64,000 bases of DNA from Methylobacterium sp. CB376. GTDB taxonomy: Bacteria; Pseudomonadota; Alphaproteobacteria; Rhizobiales; Beijerinckiaceae. The stretch is taken from assembly GCF_029714205.1 (NCBI RefSeq), contig NZ_CP121648.1, positions 6,078,501 to 6,142,500 on the forward strand, read 5' to 3'. Numbering within the stretch: position 1 is the stretch's first letter; every line of letters begins with the position of its first letter. The position numbers and the translations under genes were made by a program. Below the pieces are notes generated by a model that saw nothing but the letters and a program-made list of their open reading frames with translations, had not been told where the DNA came from and did not search any database. Below, piece after piece: positions 26,544-35,258 of the stretch.

Positions 26544-27914
26544 TTATCGAGAGGTTCTGCGTTGGAACAGCCGCAACACAGCGTTGCCGCGAGCCACTGC
26601 ATCGTCCAGAGCTTGCTGCGGTGCTTTCGTACCGGCGAGCGCCGCCTCAATCTCATCCGCCCAAATATCGCGGATCTGCAGCATATTGCCCAGCCGCAGG
26701 CCCGAAGTTTCACGCGTCGGCTCTCGATCCGTTATCTCGCGAACCGCGACCTGAAGCATAGGGTAACGCTTGTAAAATCCGGACGCCTGAGCATCGGCGT
26801 AGGCTGCGCGGGTAACTGGCATGTAGCCGGAATTGCGGTAGATGAGGGATTGCACAGGGAAACTCAATACAAAATTCAAGAATGCAGCTACGCCAGCATA
26901 TTCCTGCGACGTCTTTCCCTGCATGACGTACAGAGATCCACCGCCCAGGATAGCGTTTTTAGGCGTATCGACAAGATCGGGATAGTAAGGCATCGGTTGG
27001 ATCGCCCAGCGAAAATGCCCTCGCGCTGCAATCGTCCCGTACATACTGGAGGAAGTCAAAAAGATACCGCACTCGCCCGAAATAAATTGTGCCTCCCCGC
27101 GATTCGTGCGGCCTGAGTAGCTGAACGCACCCTCGCGGTTCAGATCAACGATGTTCTGCAAGTGACGTACTTGGAGCGGCTTGTTAAAGACGAGCTCAGC
27201 ATCGAATCCGTCGAGGCCGTTCGCGCGACTTGCGACCGGCTGGCCGTGCCATGCCGACAGCTGCTCGATATGAGCCCATGTGGGCCATGCGGTCGAGAGC
27301 GCACACTTGGACGGCTCTGCATGTTTTAACGCCCGAGCAGCTACGAATACTTGCGGCCACGTCTCGGGAAGGCGCTGAGGATCAAGACCTGCCTGTTGAA
27401 ATCGGTCGAGATTGACCCACATTACCATTGCCGAGATGTTAAAGGGCAGCGACAGCATACTGCCATCACGGGCGAGGTAATTGGTCGCGATGACTGGCAG
27501 GAATGCGTCAGGCGCGACCGTGCTTCCAGCCGCACTCAGCACTTCCGAGACGGGCTTCACGGCGCCGATCGCCGCTGCCATTGTTCCGTTCCCGACCTCG
27601 AAGACCTGCAGGAGGTGAGGTGCGACGCCCGCTCGGTAAGCCGCGATCCCACCATTGATCGTCTCAGCGTACGGGCCCTTGTAAATCGTGATGACCCGGT
27701 AGGTACTCTGCGAGGCGTTGAATTCTTCCGCTATCCGGGCCACCAGGGCGCCGTTCGCGCCGTCGAGAGAGTGCCAGAGCTGAAGCTCGGTGGCCGCGTG
27801 GGGAGTGACGGGTGACATTGTCAGTATCAGGCCGATGAGGCCGCTGAGGATGTGTACATACACTCGTGAAACGGTTGCTTTGATCTTGATTTCTCGACTT
27901 ACCGAGCAATGCAT
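26544..27914 (-). CDS. UgpB-type periplasmic solute-binding protein
   Basis: The 456-residue protein has an N-terminal signal segment (HILSGLIGLILTMSPVTPHA) and the extracellular sugar-binding type 1 fold: ATELQLWHSLDGANGALVAR, YRVITIYKGPYAETINGGIA, PHLLQVFEVGNGTMAAAIGA, TNYLARDGSMLSLPFNISAM and GECGIFLTSSSMYGTIAARG. This pattern is that of UgpB, which binds glycerol-3-phosphate and glycerophosphodiesters. No UgpA/E/C transporter genes are adjacent. It lies 43 bp downstream of a large two-TM histidine kinase and is probably co-transcribed, so a role as periplasmic co-sensor is likely. Confidence 0.85.
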   Translation of the reverse strand: MHCSVSREIKIKATVSRVYVHILSGLIGLILTMSPVTPHAATELQLWHSLDGANGALVARIAEEFNASQSTYRVITIYKGPYAETINGGIAAYRAGVAPHLLQVFEVGNGTMAAAIGAVKPVSEVLSAAGSTVAPDAFLPVIATNYLARDGSMLSLPFNISAMVMWVNLDRFQQAGLDPQRLPETWPQVFVAARALKHAEPSKCALSTAWPTWAHIEQLSAWHGQPVASRANGLDGFDAELVFNKPLQVRHLQNIVDLNREGAFSYSGRTNRGEAQFISGECGIFLTSSSMYGTIAARGHFRWAIQPMPYYPDLVDTPKNAILGGGSLYVMQGKTSQEYAGVAAFLNFVLSFPVQSLIYRNSGYMPVTRAAYADAQASGFYKRYPMLQVAVREITDREPTRETSGLRLGNMLQIRDIWADEIEAALAGTKAPQQALDDAVARGNAVLRLFQRRTSR

Positions 27915-27957
27915 TGTCGTTGCCCCTGTGTTTTTTTGAGTCAGAAATTAACTCAGC

Positions 27958-30279
27958 TTACCCAAGGTGGCACGGAATTTTCAGTTTCAAACGGGTACCT
28001 TGTCCTACTGCACTCTGTATCTCTACACTGCCGTGGAGTCGGTGCACAACAAGGTTGTGGATGATGTGCAAACCGAGGCCTGTTCCGCCAGAAGCGCGGG
28101 CGGTAGTAAAAAATGGGTCGAAAACACGATCGAGATACTGAGGTTCAATGCCCGCACCGTTATCTATTATTTCGATTGCTACTTGCATTCCTTCGGCTCT
28201 CGCTTTGATCGTTGCTCGAAGGATGTGATCCTCTCGCGAGCCATGGTCGATCGCGTTCTTCACAGCATTAGTCAGCACCTGGGCGAGTATGCCCGGATAA
28301 GTGTCGAGGCTGAGATCGCCCGGACAGTCCACCGCGAGCTCGTGCCGACCCGGCCGCGCGAGCGCGCGTAAGCTTTTCAGGAGATCCTCAGTCCAGGCAC
28401 CCAGGTCGATAACGCGCCGCTCCTCGAGAACTTGATCAGAGGCTACTTGCTTGAAGCTGTAGAGGAGGTCGGAAGCGCGCATCAGGTTCGTGGTCACCAG
28501 CTGCGCCCCCTCGCGCATTCGCGAAGCGTATTGCGTCAGGCGTGAGCGTGAGAGGCGGTTCTCATTTACAAGGGCCTCGAAGGACGCCGAGTCGACCTGG
28601 ACTTGAGTTGAGGTGGTCAACGCAATTCCGAGCGGGGTGCTGATCTCGTGAGAAACACCCGCCACGAGCTGCCCCAATGAGGCGAGCTTCTCCGAGCGCA
28701 CGAGATCGTCCTGGGTTTGGCGCAGGGTGGTCAGCGCTTCGTCGGCACGCCGTGCAGCATCTCTCCAGCCGTCCTCGCGCCGCCGCAGCTCGGCCAAGAA
28801 GGTATTCGAGGCGCGTGCGATGTCGCCGAGCTCGTCAGGCCGAGCGGCGAGATCAATATGCTCGATGCTCGGGTCCGAGGTCGCCCGCAGCACGCTGCTT
28901 GTGAGCAGGCGCAGCGGCCTCGTGATAGAGCGTGCGACGCTAACCACAGCGATTGTGCCAAGCAGCAGGGCGCCCGCTGCGCCCGCAAGGAGCAGTCGGC
29001 GGATCGAAGAGCCGAAGCGGTTGGCATCGTCGATGAAGGCCCGGCTGAGTGCCTGAGCGTTTGCAGCAATAACGGTGTCGCGACGGTCCATCTCGGCGAT
29101 CAAGGCGTTTTGCTCTCGGACCTTTTCGACAGTGGCGGCGAGACTTTCGCGCCAACCCTGGATCGCGGCCATCATGTCGCCCTGAATACCCAAGGGCATT
29201 GCGAGGCTGTGGGCGCGACCAGCGAGATAGGTGCCCTCGACGACGACGTTCGACACCTCCTCGATGCTGCGCCGAGCGAGAGCGGAGGCGGATTGCTGGG
29301 CAAGCCGGAGGGCTGCTAGCGCGATGCTCTGCGCCGTCAGCTCCGCTTCGTTCGACGAGACGGAGCTCCGGATCAGCGCCGCGACCTCCGCTTGAAGACG
29401 CCGCTGCTTATCAGCATTCTCCCGAATCAGCCTGTCGCACCAGGCGATAAGAGCGCTTCCTGACTGCGTAGCGCGCGTGAGTTCGAAGCCCTCGGCGATG
29501 ACACGGCTCAGACCGCCATCACTCTGGCTTCTTTCGCGGTAAGACCGCAGCAGCGTCGTCAGCTCGTCGGCCTCAGCCCCGCGTTCGGCCGCCAGGAGCG
29601 CTGTATGTAGCTGTGCGCCGGTCAAGTTAAGAAGCCGGATATCCGCTTCCAGCTCGTCGAACTCGATCTGGAAGACGGGCTGCCCGACACGCGTCTTGTT
29701 CAGCTCAACTGCCGAGATTGCCTCCCGGAGATCACGGAGGGCACTGACCACCCGTTGGCTGAGCTCGAGTGCAGCGTCTGTTCTGGTGAGGACCGAAACC
29801 ATGCGGGCATTTTGGGCCTGTTGGCGCTGGCGCTCGGCGTCTGTTAGTACGACAAGCGTGTCAGCCCGGCGCGCCATCTGGGTCGAGGCAACCTCGAGAT
29901 CACCCTCGAGCTGCACAAGGGAACGCATTTGTTCGATTTGTGCGGTGAGATCGCGTCTAGCGGTTTCGACCCGGGCGAGCTGATCCGCCGTCCGCCCGAT
30001 TTGCCGGAGCTTTGCAAGCTGAGCGGATGCCTCGGCGGCCAGCCTGTCAAAGTGGCTACGCGCAGCTGCACGGGGAACGGAAGTCCGGCCGACATAGTCG
30101 TCGCGCGTCTTATGAAGGAAGGTGAATGTGTGAAATGTCTCACTTGAGAGCACAGCTCCGTCGCGTGCCCGCTCCGCCTCAATCAGGAGTGCCCAGGCGG
30201 CCAGAGCAATAAGAACGGCAATAACGACAGGAATGGCGCCGACGGTGAAAACGCGGCGGGAAACGCCAGCTGATCTCAT
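27958..30279 (-). CDS. Two-TM sensor histidine kinase with large helical periplasmic domain
   Basis: With the ATG at 30279 (AAGGAG ribosome site) the product has 773 residues. TM1 spans about 10-33, a long all-helical periplasmic domain 34-427, TM2 428-450 and a HAMP domain 450-504. The kinase core follows: EKLASLGQLVAGVSHEISTP with phospho-His544, an N-box around LTNAVKNAIDHG, IIDNGAGIEPQYLDRVFDPF and the GGTGLGLHIIHNL lid. The layout recalls TorS, whose helical sensor works with a periplasmic binding protein (TorT). A UgpB-like gene follows immediately. No response regulator is adjacent. Its H-box is very like that of the kinase at 35259-36779. Confidence 0.9.
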   Translation of the reverse strand: MRSAGVSRRVFTVGAIPVVIAVLIALAAWALLIEAERARDGAVLSSETFHTFTFLHKTRDDYVGRTSVPRAAARSHFDRLAAEASAQLAKLRQIGRTADQLARVETARRDLTAQIEQMRSLVQLEGDLEVASTQMARRADTLVVLTDAERQRQQAQNARMVSVLTRTDAALELSQRVVSALRDLREAISAVELNKTRVGQPVFQIEFDELEADIRLLNLTGAQLHTALLAAERGAEADELTTLLRSYRERSQSDGGLSRVIAEGFELTRATQSGSALIAWCDRLIRENADKQRRLQAEVAALIRSSVSSNEAELTAQSIALAALRLAQQSASALARRSIEEVSNVVVEGTYLAGRAHSLAMPLGIQGDMMAAIQGWRESLAATVEKVREQNALIAEMDRRDTVIAANAQALSRAFIDDANRFGSSIRRLLLAGAAGALLLGTIAVVSVARSITRPLRLLTSSVLRATSDPSIEHIDLAARPDELGDIARASNTFLAELRRREDGWRDAARRADEALTTLRQTQDDLVRSEKLASLGQLVAGVSHEISTPLGIALTTSTQVQVDSASFEALVNENRLSRSRLTQYASRMREGAQLVTTNLMRASDLLYSFKQVASDQVLEERRVIDLGAWTEDLLKSLRALARPGRHELAVDCPGDLSLDTYPGILAQVLTNAVKNAIDHGSREDHILRATIKARAEGMQVAIEIIDNGAGIEPQYLDRVFDPFFTTARASGGTGLGLHIIHNLVVHRLHGSVEIQSAVGQGTRLKLKIPCHLG

Positions 30280-30429
30280 GGATCTCCTTACGTAAAAGGC
30301 TTTCCAAATGGCAGGAACGCCTTCTGAGTTGCAAATCTGGAGAATTGGTGTCCAGCCTAGAACGCGGCATTTCTCATGCCCGTTAAGGCAGATTGAATTG
30401 TGCACCGCAAAATGCGAAAGAAATGAATG

Positions 30430-30797
30430 CACCGCGCGACGGCGTCGCGTCTGTGAGTGCCCTCCTTGGCCGTTTCCTTCCTAGACTTCGGGCCGCTCCC
30501 GAGAGCGGCCTTCTCTTCATGCGCGGGCTACATACATGGCCTCCCAGCCCGCCCGCAACCCCGGTGAACACACAGTTGCGCGTACTTCGCTGCGAGAGAG
30601 GTGAACTTTGCGTGTCGGCTTAAGTCTTATGGCCGATCAACCAAGCCTTACAGCTTGAGAAGTCAGCCGCGGCAGCACGCTGCTGATGTCAGCGTAAGGG
30701 CAATGGGCATGCCTTCAGTCCTGCACGATCTGACTGGCCTCGAAATGCCGGCCCCGGAAGCCGCCTTGGGCCTCTCAACAGCTTGAGGGCAGGGGCG
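30430..30797. other. Non-coding stretch upstream of kinase
   Basis: No gene is supported here. It contains one strong GC hairpin (30491-30510). Confidence 0.4.
30491..30510 (+). terminator. Possible intrinsic terminator hairpin
   Basis: GGCCGCTC and GAGCGGCC pair perfectly around a CCGA loop, followed by TTCTCTTC. The pyrimidine tail is weak in T, and no plus-strand gene ends just before it, so the role is doubtful. Confidence 0.3.
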
Positions 30798-30890
30798 TTG
30801 AGGATCATCGGCCGGCTCCGGGACAGGGGCGGCAAGCTGGGCGGGTATGCCTAACGGCTCGTGAACGCGGGCCTGTTCGCGTTTGCGACA
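30798..30890. repeat. Second copy of the phage-like segment at 1055-1150
   Basis: This segment shares the upstream frame ending GRLRxxGxKL... TAA, the following GTGAACGCGG and the CGCGTTTGCGACA block with 1055-1150. The frame opened by the GTG runs for about 38 codons (NAGLFAFATGPIRVPDPAVW) and stops at 30980, so here the terminase-like gene is reduced to its first residues. Confidence 0.55.
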
Positions 30891-30996
30891 GGCCCGATCA
30901 GAGTTCCGGACCCTGCTGTTTGGGCAGCCCTCGGGGTTGGCAAAAGTGGAGCCAGCATGTGTACCGCCCGTGGATTGTGAGACACCGATCTGAAGC

Positions 30997-31153
30997 CTAC
31001 GCGGCCAGAGCCGCGGGTGGAAGCTGCGCAGCGCGGATGGCTGCCGGTGGGCGGAACCCGTGCCGCACGATCAGCCACGTCTCGTTGTAGGTCTGGCGAA
31101 ACGCCAGCAGGGCTCGGCGTAGATCCTCGACGCTCAGAAGGGATTGACACCAA
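30997..31153 (-). pseudogene. C-terminal fragment of an integrase-core transposase
   Basis: The last 50 residues read EDLRRALLAFRQTYNETWLI, then VRHGFRPPAAIRAAQLPPA and a TAG at 30997. This is the conserved tail of IS3/IS481-type transposases with an rve domain. The upstream part is replaced by the IS630 element, and no matching N-terminal part was found on its other side. Confidence 0.6.
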
Positions 31154-32270
31154 TGCCCGTTACAGAAGTGCAGTGACTCATTTGGCATTTGGATGGTGCA
31201 GCGGTGCCGTTGACGGCGTCGAGGATGGCGGCGGCCGGCTTGGTCCAGACGAAGGGCTTGGGCCTGTGATTGTGCTCGGCGATGGAGCGATTGATCGCGG
31301 CCTGAAGGTCCACGATCCCGCTGAAGCTGCCACGCTTTAGCCTGCGCCGGGTCAGGGCCGAGAAGAAGCCTTCGACCGCGGTCATCCACGAGGCCGAGGT
31401 CGGAGTGAAGTGGAAGGTCCAGCGCGGATGCCGGGCCAGCCAAGCCCGCACCTTCGGGTGCTTGTGGGTGGCATAGTTGTCCAGGATCACGTGGATTACC
31501 TTGCCGGCCGGCACCTCGGCTTCGATGGTGTTGAGGAAGCGCAGGAACTCGTCGTGGCGGTGACGCTGCATGCAGCGGCCGATCACGGTGCCGTCCAGCA
31601 CGTTGAGCGCCGCAAACAGCGCCGTAGTGCCGTGCCGGACGTAGTCGTGGGTCTGGGTCTCGGGGCGGCCCGGCCTCACGCCTCGGCTCGGGCGGGTGCG
31701 CTCCAGGGCCTGGATCTGGCTCTTCTCGTCCAGCGACAGCACCACAGCGTGGCGCGGTGGATCCATGTAGAGGCCCACGATGTCCTCGACCTTCGCGGCG
31801 AAGGCAGGATCGTTCGAGCGCTTGAAGCTGCGCACGCGATGCGGCTGCAGGCGGTGCGCGTCCCAGATGCGCTGGACGGAGCGCAGGGAGATCCCGACGG
31901 CGTCCGCCACGGCCCGACCTGTCCAATGGGTGACCTCGCCGGGCGGCTCGGAGCAGGTGAGGGCGAGCACCCCGGCCACGGTGTCGGCGGAATGGGGCGG
32001 CTTGCCGGGCGGGCGGGTCTTGTCGCGCAGCAGACCCTCGACGCCTTCTTCGGCGTAGCGCTGCTGCCAGCGCCAGACGGCGGGCCGGCCGACGCCCGCC
32101 TGCCGGGCGACGTCCAGGACGGGGAGGCGCTCGGCCGAGAGCAGGACGATACGGGCGCGCTGGATGTGCTTGAGGGCCCGCGCCCGATCGGTGACGATGG
32201 CGGACAGGCGCGTTAGGTCGGTGGCACTCGGGATCACACAGACAGTCTGAGCCATGCCGCAGACTCGCAC
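31134..32270 (-). CDS. IS630 family transposase
   Basis: The 378-residue DDE transposase is complete: helix-turn-helix region [40 protein letters not shown], first Asp in [16 protein letters not shown], second in [20 protein letters not shown] and the Glu in [13 protein letters not shown]. The family inserts at TA. The stop codon lies about 33 bp beyond the left inverted end, so the last dozen residues are probably specified by flanking DNA. Confidence 0.9.
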   Translation of the reverse strand: MRVCGMAQTVCVIPSATDLTRLSAIVTDRARALKHIQRARIVLLSAERLPVLDVARQAGVGRPAVWRWQQRYAEEGVEGLLRDKTRPPGKPPHSADTVAGVLALTCSEPPGEVTHWTGRAVADAVGISLRSVQRIWDAHRLQPHRVRSFKRSNDPAFAAKVEDIVGLYMDPPRHAVVLSLDEKSQIQALERTRPSRGVRPGRPETQTHDYVRHGTTALFAALNVLDGTVIGRCMQRHRHDEFLRFLNTIEAEVPAGKVIHVILDNYATHKHPKVRAWLARHPRWTFHFTPTSASWMTAVEGFFSALTRRRLKRGSFSGIVDLQAAINRSIAEHNHRPKPFVWTKPAAAILDAVNGTAAPSKCQMSHCTSVTGIGVNPF

Positions 32271-32312
32271 GGCTCACGCCTCCGGTGAATCCTCTGAATG
32301 CGTCATTGCACT
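31167..32312. mobile_element. IS630 family insertion sequence
   Basis: The left end starts AGTGCAGTGACTCATT, and the right end is the inverted near-match AATGCGTCATTGCACT. About 1146 bp carry one transposase gene. Left of it lies a transposase tail and right of it the tail of a GMC oxidoreductase, two unrelated fragments, so the insertion was accompanied or followed by deletion. Confidence 0.75.
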
Positions 32313-32505
32313 AGAGGGTCTGCGTGTGATCGACGCCTCGATCATGCCACAGATCGTAACGGGCAACCTCAACGCCCCGACGATCATGATCGCGGAGAAG
32401 ATCGCCGACGGCATTCGCGGCCGGACACTCCTGCCGCGCAGCCAAGTAGCTTACTTTGTGGCCGGCGAAACGCCGCCGCGCAGGAAGCCGGTTCGCGCAA
32501 GCTGA
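32313..32505 (+). pseudogene. GMC oxidoreductase C-terminal fragment
   Basis: The frame reads [20 protein letters not shown], then [20 protein letters not shown] and LPRS before a stop. This is the highly conserved C-terminal FAD-site segment of glucose-methanol-choline oxidoreductases such as BetA-type choline or alcohol dehydrogenases. About 450 N-terminal residues are missing at the IS630 junction. Confidence 0.85.
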
Positions 32506-32582
32506 GACTTTCGCGCTTTGCTGTCGACGAGAGGTGCCTCGGTTTCTCTGAACAGCACCCTGAGTGGATTTATCCTGCATCT

Positions 32583-33056
32583 TCAGGGCGAAGGGTCAGC
32601 GGGACGCAGCGCGGCGCGGATCGCGTCGAGGCCGTCGGTCAGTGCCGCCGGTCCAGGCTGCAGGATCAGCGGCGACTTGACTTCGGTGATCCGGCCCCGC
32701 GCCACCGCCGGAATGGCCGACCAGCCCGGACGGGCCGCGATACGGCGCGGCACCACCTTCTTCCCGCACCAGGAGGCGAGGATCACGTCGGGCGCGGCCG
32801 CCAGCACTGCGTCGGGCGGCACGATCCTGTCCTTCGCCGCCGCCTGCCGGGCGAGGGCCGGGAAGACGTCCTGCCCACCCGCGATACCGACGAGGTCCGA
32901 GACCCAGCCGGTGCCCGAAATCAGCGGCTCGTCCCATTCCTCGAAGTAGACGCGGGGCCGGCCCTCGGCCGCGGCGGCGACGCGCGAGAGGCGGTCCTCG
33001 TAGCCGCGCGCGAGTTCCCCGGCCCGTCCGGGCGCCCCCATGAGTGTGGCGTGCAA
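32583..33056 (-). pseudogene. BtuF-like periplasmic binding protein, N-terminus lost
   Basis: Residues from ELARGYEDRLSRVAAAAEGR through PRVYFEEWDEPLISGTGWVS, LVGIAGGQDVFPALARQAAA, VPPDAVLAAAPDVILASWCG and VKSPLILQPGPAALTDGLDA match the second lobe of cobalamin/iron-complex binding proteins of the BtuF type. The signal peptide and first lobe (about 120 residues) are absent. The frame extends a little upstream into unrelated sequence, so it is a truncated gene. Confidence 0.75.
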
Positions 33057-33172
33057 TGTCCCCGGATGTGGTCGTCCTAGCCTTCGGCTATTCGCGGCGA
33101 CCACAACTGTTGTGGCGCTGCCATCGACTCCAGTGAGCACCCGCGTAGGCTGTGTGCAGGAAGGGAGGGGCG

Positions 33173-33598
33173 ATGATGCCGATCCGGCGAGTGGTAGCGG
33201 CTGCTACGGCCCTGGCGTTGTGTGGTTGCCTGCAACAGGTGACGATCCCACCGCTCGAAGCATCGATCAAGGAAGCGTGCCACGGCGAGGACCGTCTGAT
33301 CGCCAGTGGCGAAGGAGCTTCGGCCTATCGCGGTGGCAAAGGCTCCCGCGCGCGATATGCTGTTTACCGGGACGGCACGCTCTTCCGAGAGGTAACCGAG
33401 GACGAGGTTGCTGACTTCACAGCCGGCCTCGCCTGTCTCCAGCGCGGCTACAGGCTGGAGTCTTCCGAGCTGGCTGCCTGCCGCGCGGAGACGGTTAATC
33501 TAACGGTGGCGCAGCGTAATCAGATGCGGGGGGTTGAGAATGCCGAGGCACCGGCCCCTCCGCCAGTGGCCGAGCCGCTCCAGCTCCAAGCGCGTTGA
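33173..33598 (+). CDS. Hypothetical lipoprotein
   Basis: The product (about 141 residues from MMPIRRVV) has a lipoprotein signal: basic start, hydrophobic AATALALCGC with the lipobox Cys. The mature part has a 90-residue domain (EACHGEDRLIASGEGASAYR, RARYAVYRDGTLFREVTEDE) with paired Cys, then a Pro/Ala-rich tail. It is anchored at the outer membrane or periplasmic side. No family is recognised. It stands alone next to an IS30 copy. Confidence 0.6.
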   Translation: MMPIRRVVAAATALALCGCLQQVTIPPLEASIKEACHGEDRLIASGEGASAYRGGKGSRARYAVYRDGTLFREVTEDEVADFTAGLACLQRGYRLESSELAACRAETVNLTVAQRNQMRGVENAEAPAPPPVAEPLQLQAR

Positions 33599-33690
33599 AT
33601 GTTGAGGATATCAGGACCCAGCCAAGGCAACCGGACGAGTCTACGCCTTGGCCACGGTAGCTGCTTCCGCTGACGCGCTTGACGCTAGGG

Positions 33691-35141
33691 TGGATTCAAG
33701 TGGTCGTCGCAACGGCTTGGCGGAGGGCGGTTGTGATGGCAGGTCGGCGGCGTTCGGATCGGGCACTTCGCGAGAAGCTGCGGTCACCGGGTCGTCCCGG
33801 GGTCGGTCTGCGCGAGACGCGGCGGGGGTTCTGGGCGTTCCTCGCGCAGGGTCTCTCCAGCGAGGTCGCAGCGATGAAGCTCGGGATCTCGCCACCGGTC
33901 GGCTCGCGGTGGTTCCGGACAGCAGGCGGAATGGCACCTTCCCACCTGTCACCATCATCCAAGTCGCCTTCTGCGCGCTACCTGTCGTTGGCTGAGCGGG
34001 AGGAGATCGCGATCCTACAAGCGCAAGGTCACGGGGTCCGGGACGTCGCTCGGCGTCTGGGACGGGCGGCGTCGACCATCTCGCGGGAATTGCGCCGCAA
34101 TGCGGCGACCCGCAGTGGCGGCCTGGACTATCGCGCCACGACCGCGCAGTGGCACGCTGAACGCGCGGCACGCCGGCCCAAGCCAGCAAAACTGGCGGGG
34201 AACGCAGCGCTGCGGACGTACGTGCAGGAGCGGCTCGCCGGAACTGTCGCGACACCGGGCGGGAGCGCTCTGCCTGGCCCTAGCGTTGCCTGGAAGGGAC
34301 GGCGGCACGGGCGACGCCAGAGCCGGCGATGGGGTCGATCCTGGAGTCCGCAGCAGATCGCCGAGCGCCTACGGCTCGACTTTCCGGGCGATACGACGAT
34401 GCGCATCAGTCACGAGGCGATCTATCAGGCGCTCTACATCCAGGGCCGGGGCGCGCTGAAGCGTGAGCTGACCGCGTGTCTTCGCACAGGACGGGCTTTG
34501 CGTGTGCCGCGGGCCCGCAGCCTGGGCCGAGGCAGGTCGTTCGTCACCCCCGAGGTGCTCATCAGCGAGCGTCCGCCCGAGGTGGAGGACCGCGCGGTGC
34601 CGGGGCACTGGGAAGGAGATCTGATCCTGGGTCTGAAGAGTTCGGCGATCGGGACCCTGGTCGAGCGCACGACGCGCTTTACGATGCTGCTGCATCTTCC
34701 GCCGATGGACGGCCATGGGGTGACACCGCGTGCGAAGAACGGCCCGGCGCTGGCGGGGCACGGGGCCCAGGCGGTGCGCGAGGCGATCGCCGGCACGATC
34801 GCGCGCTTGCCCGAGCAGCTGCGGCGCTCGTTGACCTGGGACCAGGGTACCGAGATGGCCGAGCACGCGCGCTTGCGGATCGACGCGGGTCTGCAGGTCT
34901 ACTTCTGCGATCCACGCTCACCCTGGCAGCGGGGGACGAACGAGAATACGAACGGGTTACTGCGACAGTACTTCCCGAAAGGAACGGATCTGAGCGCCCA
35001 CAGCGCGAACGATCTTGCTGCTGTGGCCGCAGCCCTCAACAGCAGACCGCGCAAGACGCTGAACTGGAAGACGCCGGCAGAGGCGCTCGACGCTGTGCTG
35101 GCTGCCGTGCAAGATGGTGTTGCGACGACCGCTTGAACCCA
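33691..35141. mobile_element. IS30 family insertion sequence
   Basis: Inverted ends share TTCAAG(T/C)GGTCGTCGCAAC at 33695-33713 and, inverted, 35119-35137. One transposase gene fills the element. The flanks on both sides (33645-33686 and 35150-35255) are two parts of one dispersed repeat that is continuous at 48935-49098 and 57195-57300, so the insertion split a repeat copy. Confidence 0.75.
33736..35136 (+). CDS. IS30 family transposase
   Basis: The roughly 466-residue product has the IS30 order: an N-terminal helix-turn-helix, LSLAEREEIAILQAQGHGVR, DVARRLGRAASTISRELRRN, SHEAIYQALYIQGRGALKRE, the first Asp in PGHWEGDLILGLKSSAIGTL, the second in LTWDQGTEMAEHARLRIDAG, and the Glu in PWQRGTNENTNGLLRQYFPK. 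All motifs are intact, so it may be active. MAGRRRSD is taken as the start; the 19 upstream residues overlap the inverted end. Confidence 0.9.
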   Translation: MAGRRRSDRALREKLRSPGRPGVGLRETRRGFWAFLAQGLSSEVAAMKLGISPPVGSRWFRTAGGMAPSHLSPSSKSPSARYLSLAEREEIAILQAQGHGVRDVARRLGRAASTISRELRRNAATRSGGLDYRATTAQWHAERAARRPKPAKLAGNAALRTYVQERLAGTVATPGGSALPGPSVAWKGRRHGRRQSRRWGRSWSPQQIAERLRLDFPGDTTMRISHEAIYQALYIQGRGALKRELTACLRTGRALRVPRARSLGRGRSFVTPEVLISERPPEVEDRAVPGHWEGDLILGLKSSAIGTLVERTTRFTMLLHLPPMDGHGVTPRAKNGPALAGHGAQAVREAIAGTIARLPEQLRRSLTWDQGTEMAEHARLRIDAGLQVYFCDPRSPWQRGTNENTNGLLRQYFPKGTDLSAHSANDLAAVAAALNSRPRKTLNWKTPAEALDAVLAAVQDGVATTA

Positions 35142-35258
35142 AGTAGAGACCCGCGAGCCGACTGGTGGCAGGGAATCGCGTCAGAAAATAAATGTCTGGA
35201 TAACCCTCGTAACCGGACATTCCCGACATCTGCCGCGAGGGGCCGCTTTGGGTCACTC

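Noticed and set aside
30997..32277. A 426-codon Arg/Pro-rich minus-strand frame over the IS630 gene.
   Set aside because: It is another frame of the same strand as the transposase; only its last 50 codons (transposase tail) are meaningful and are listed separately.
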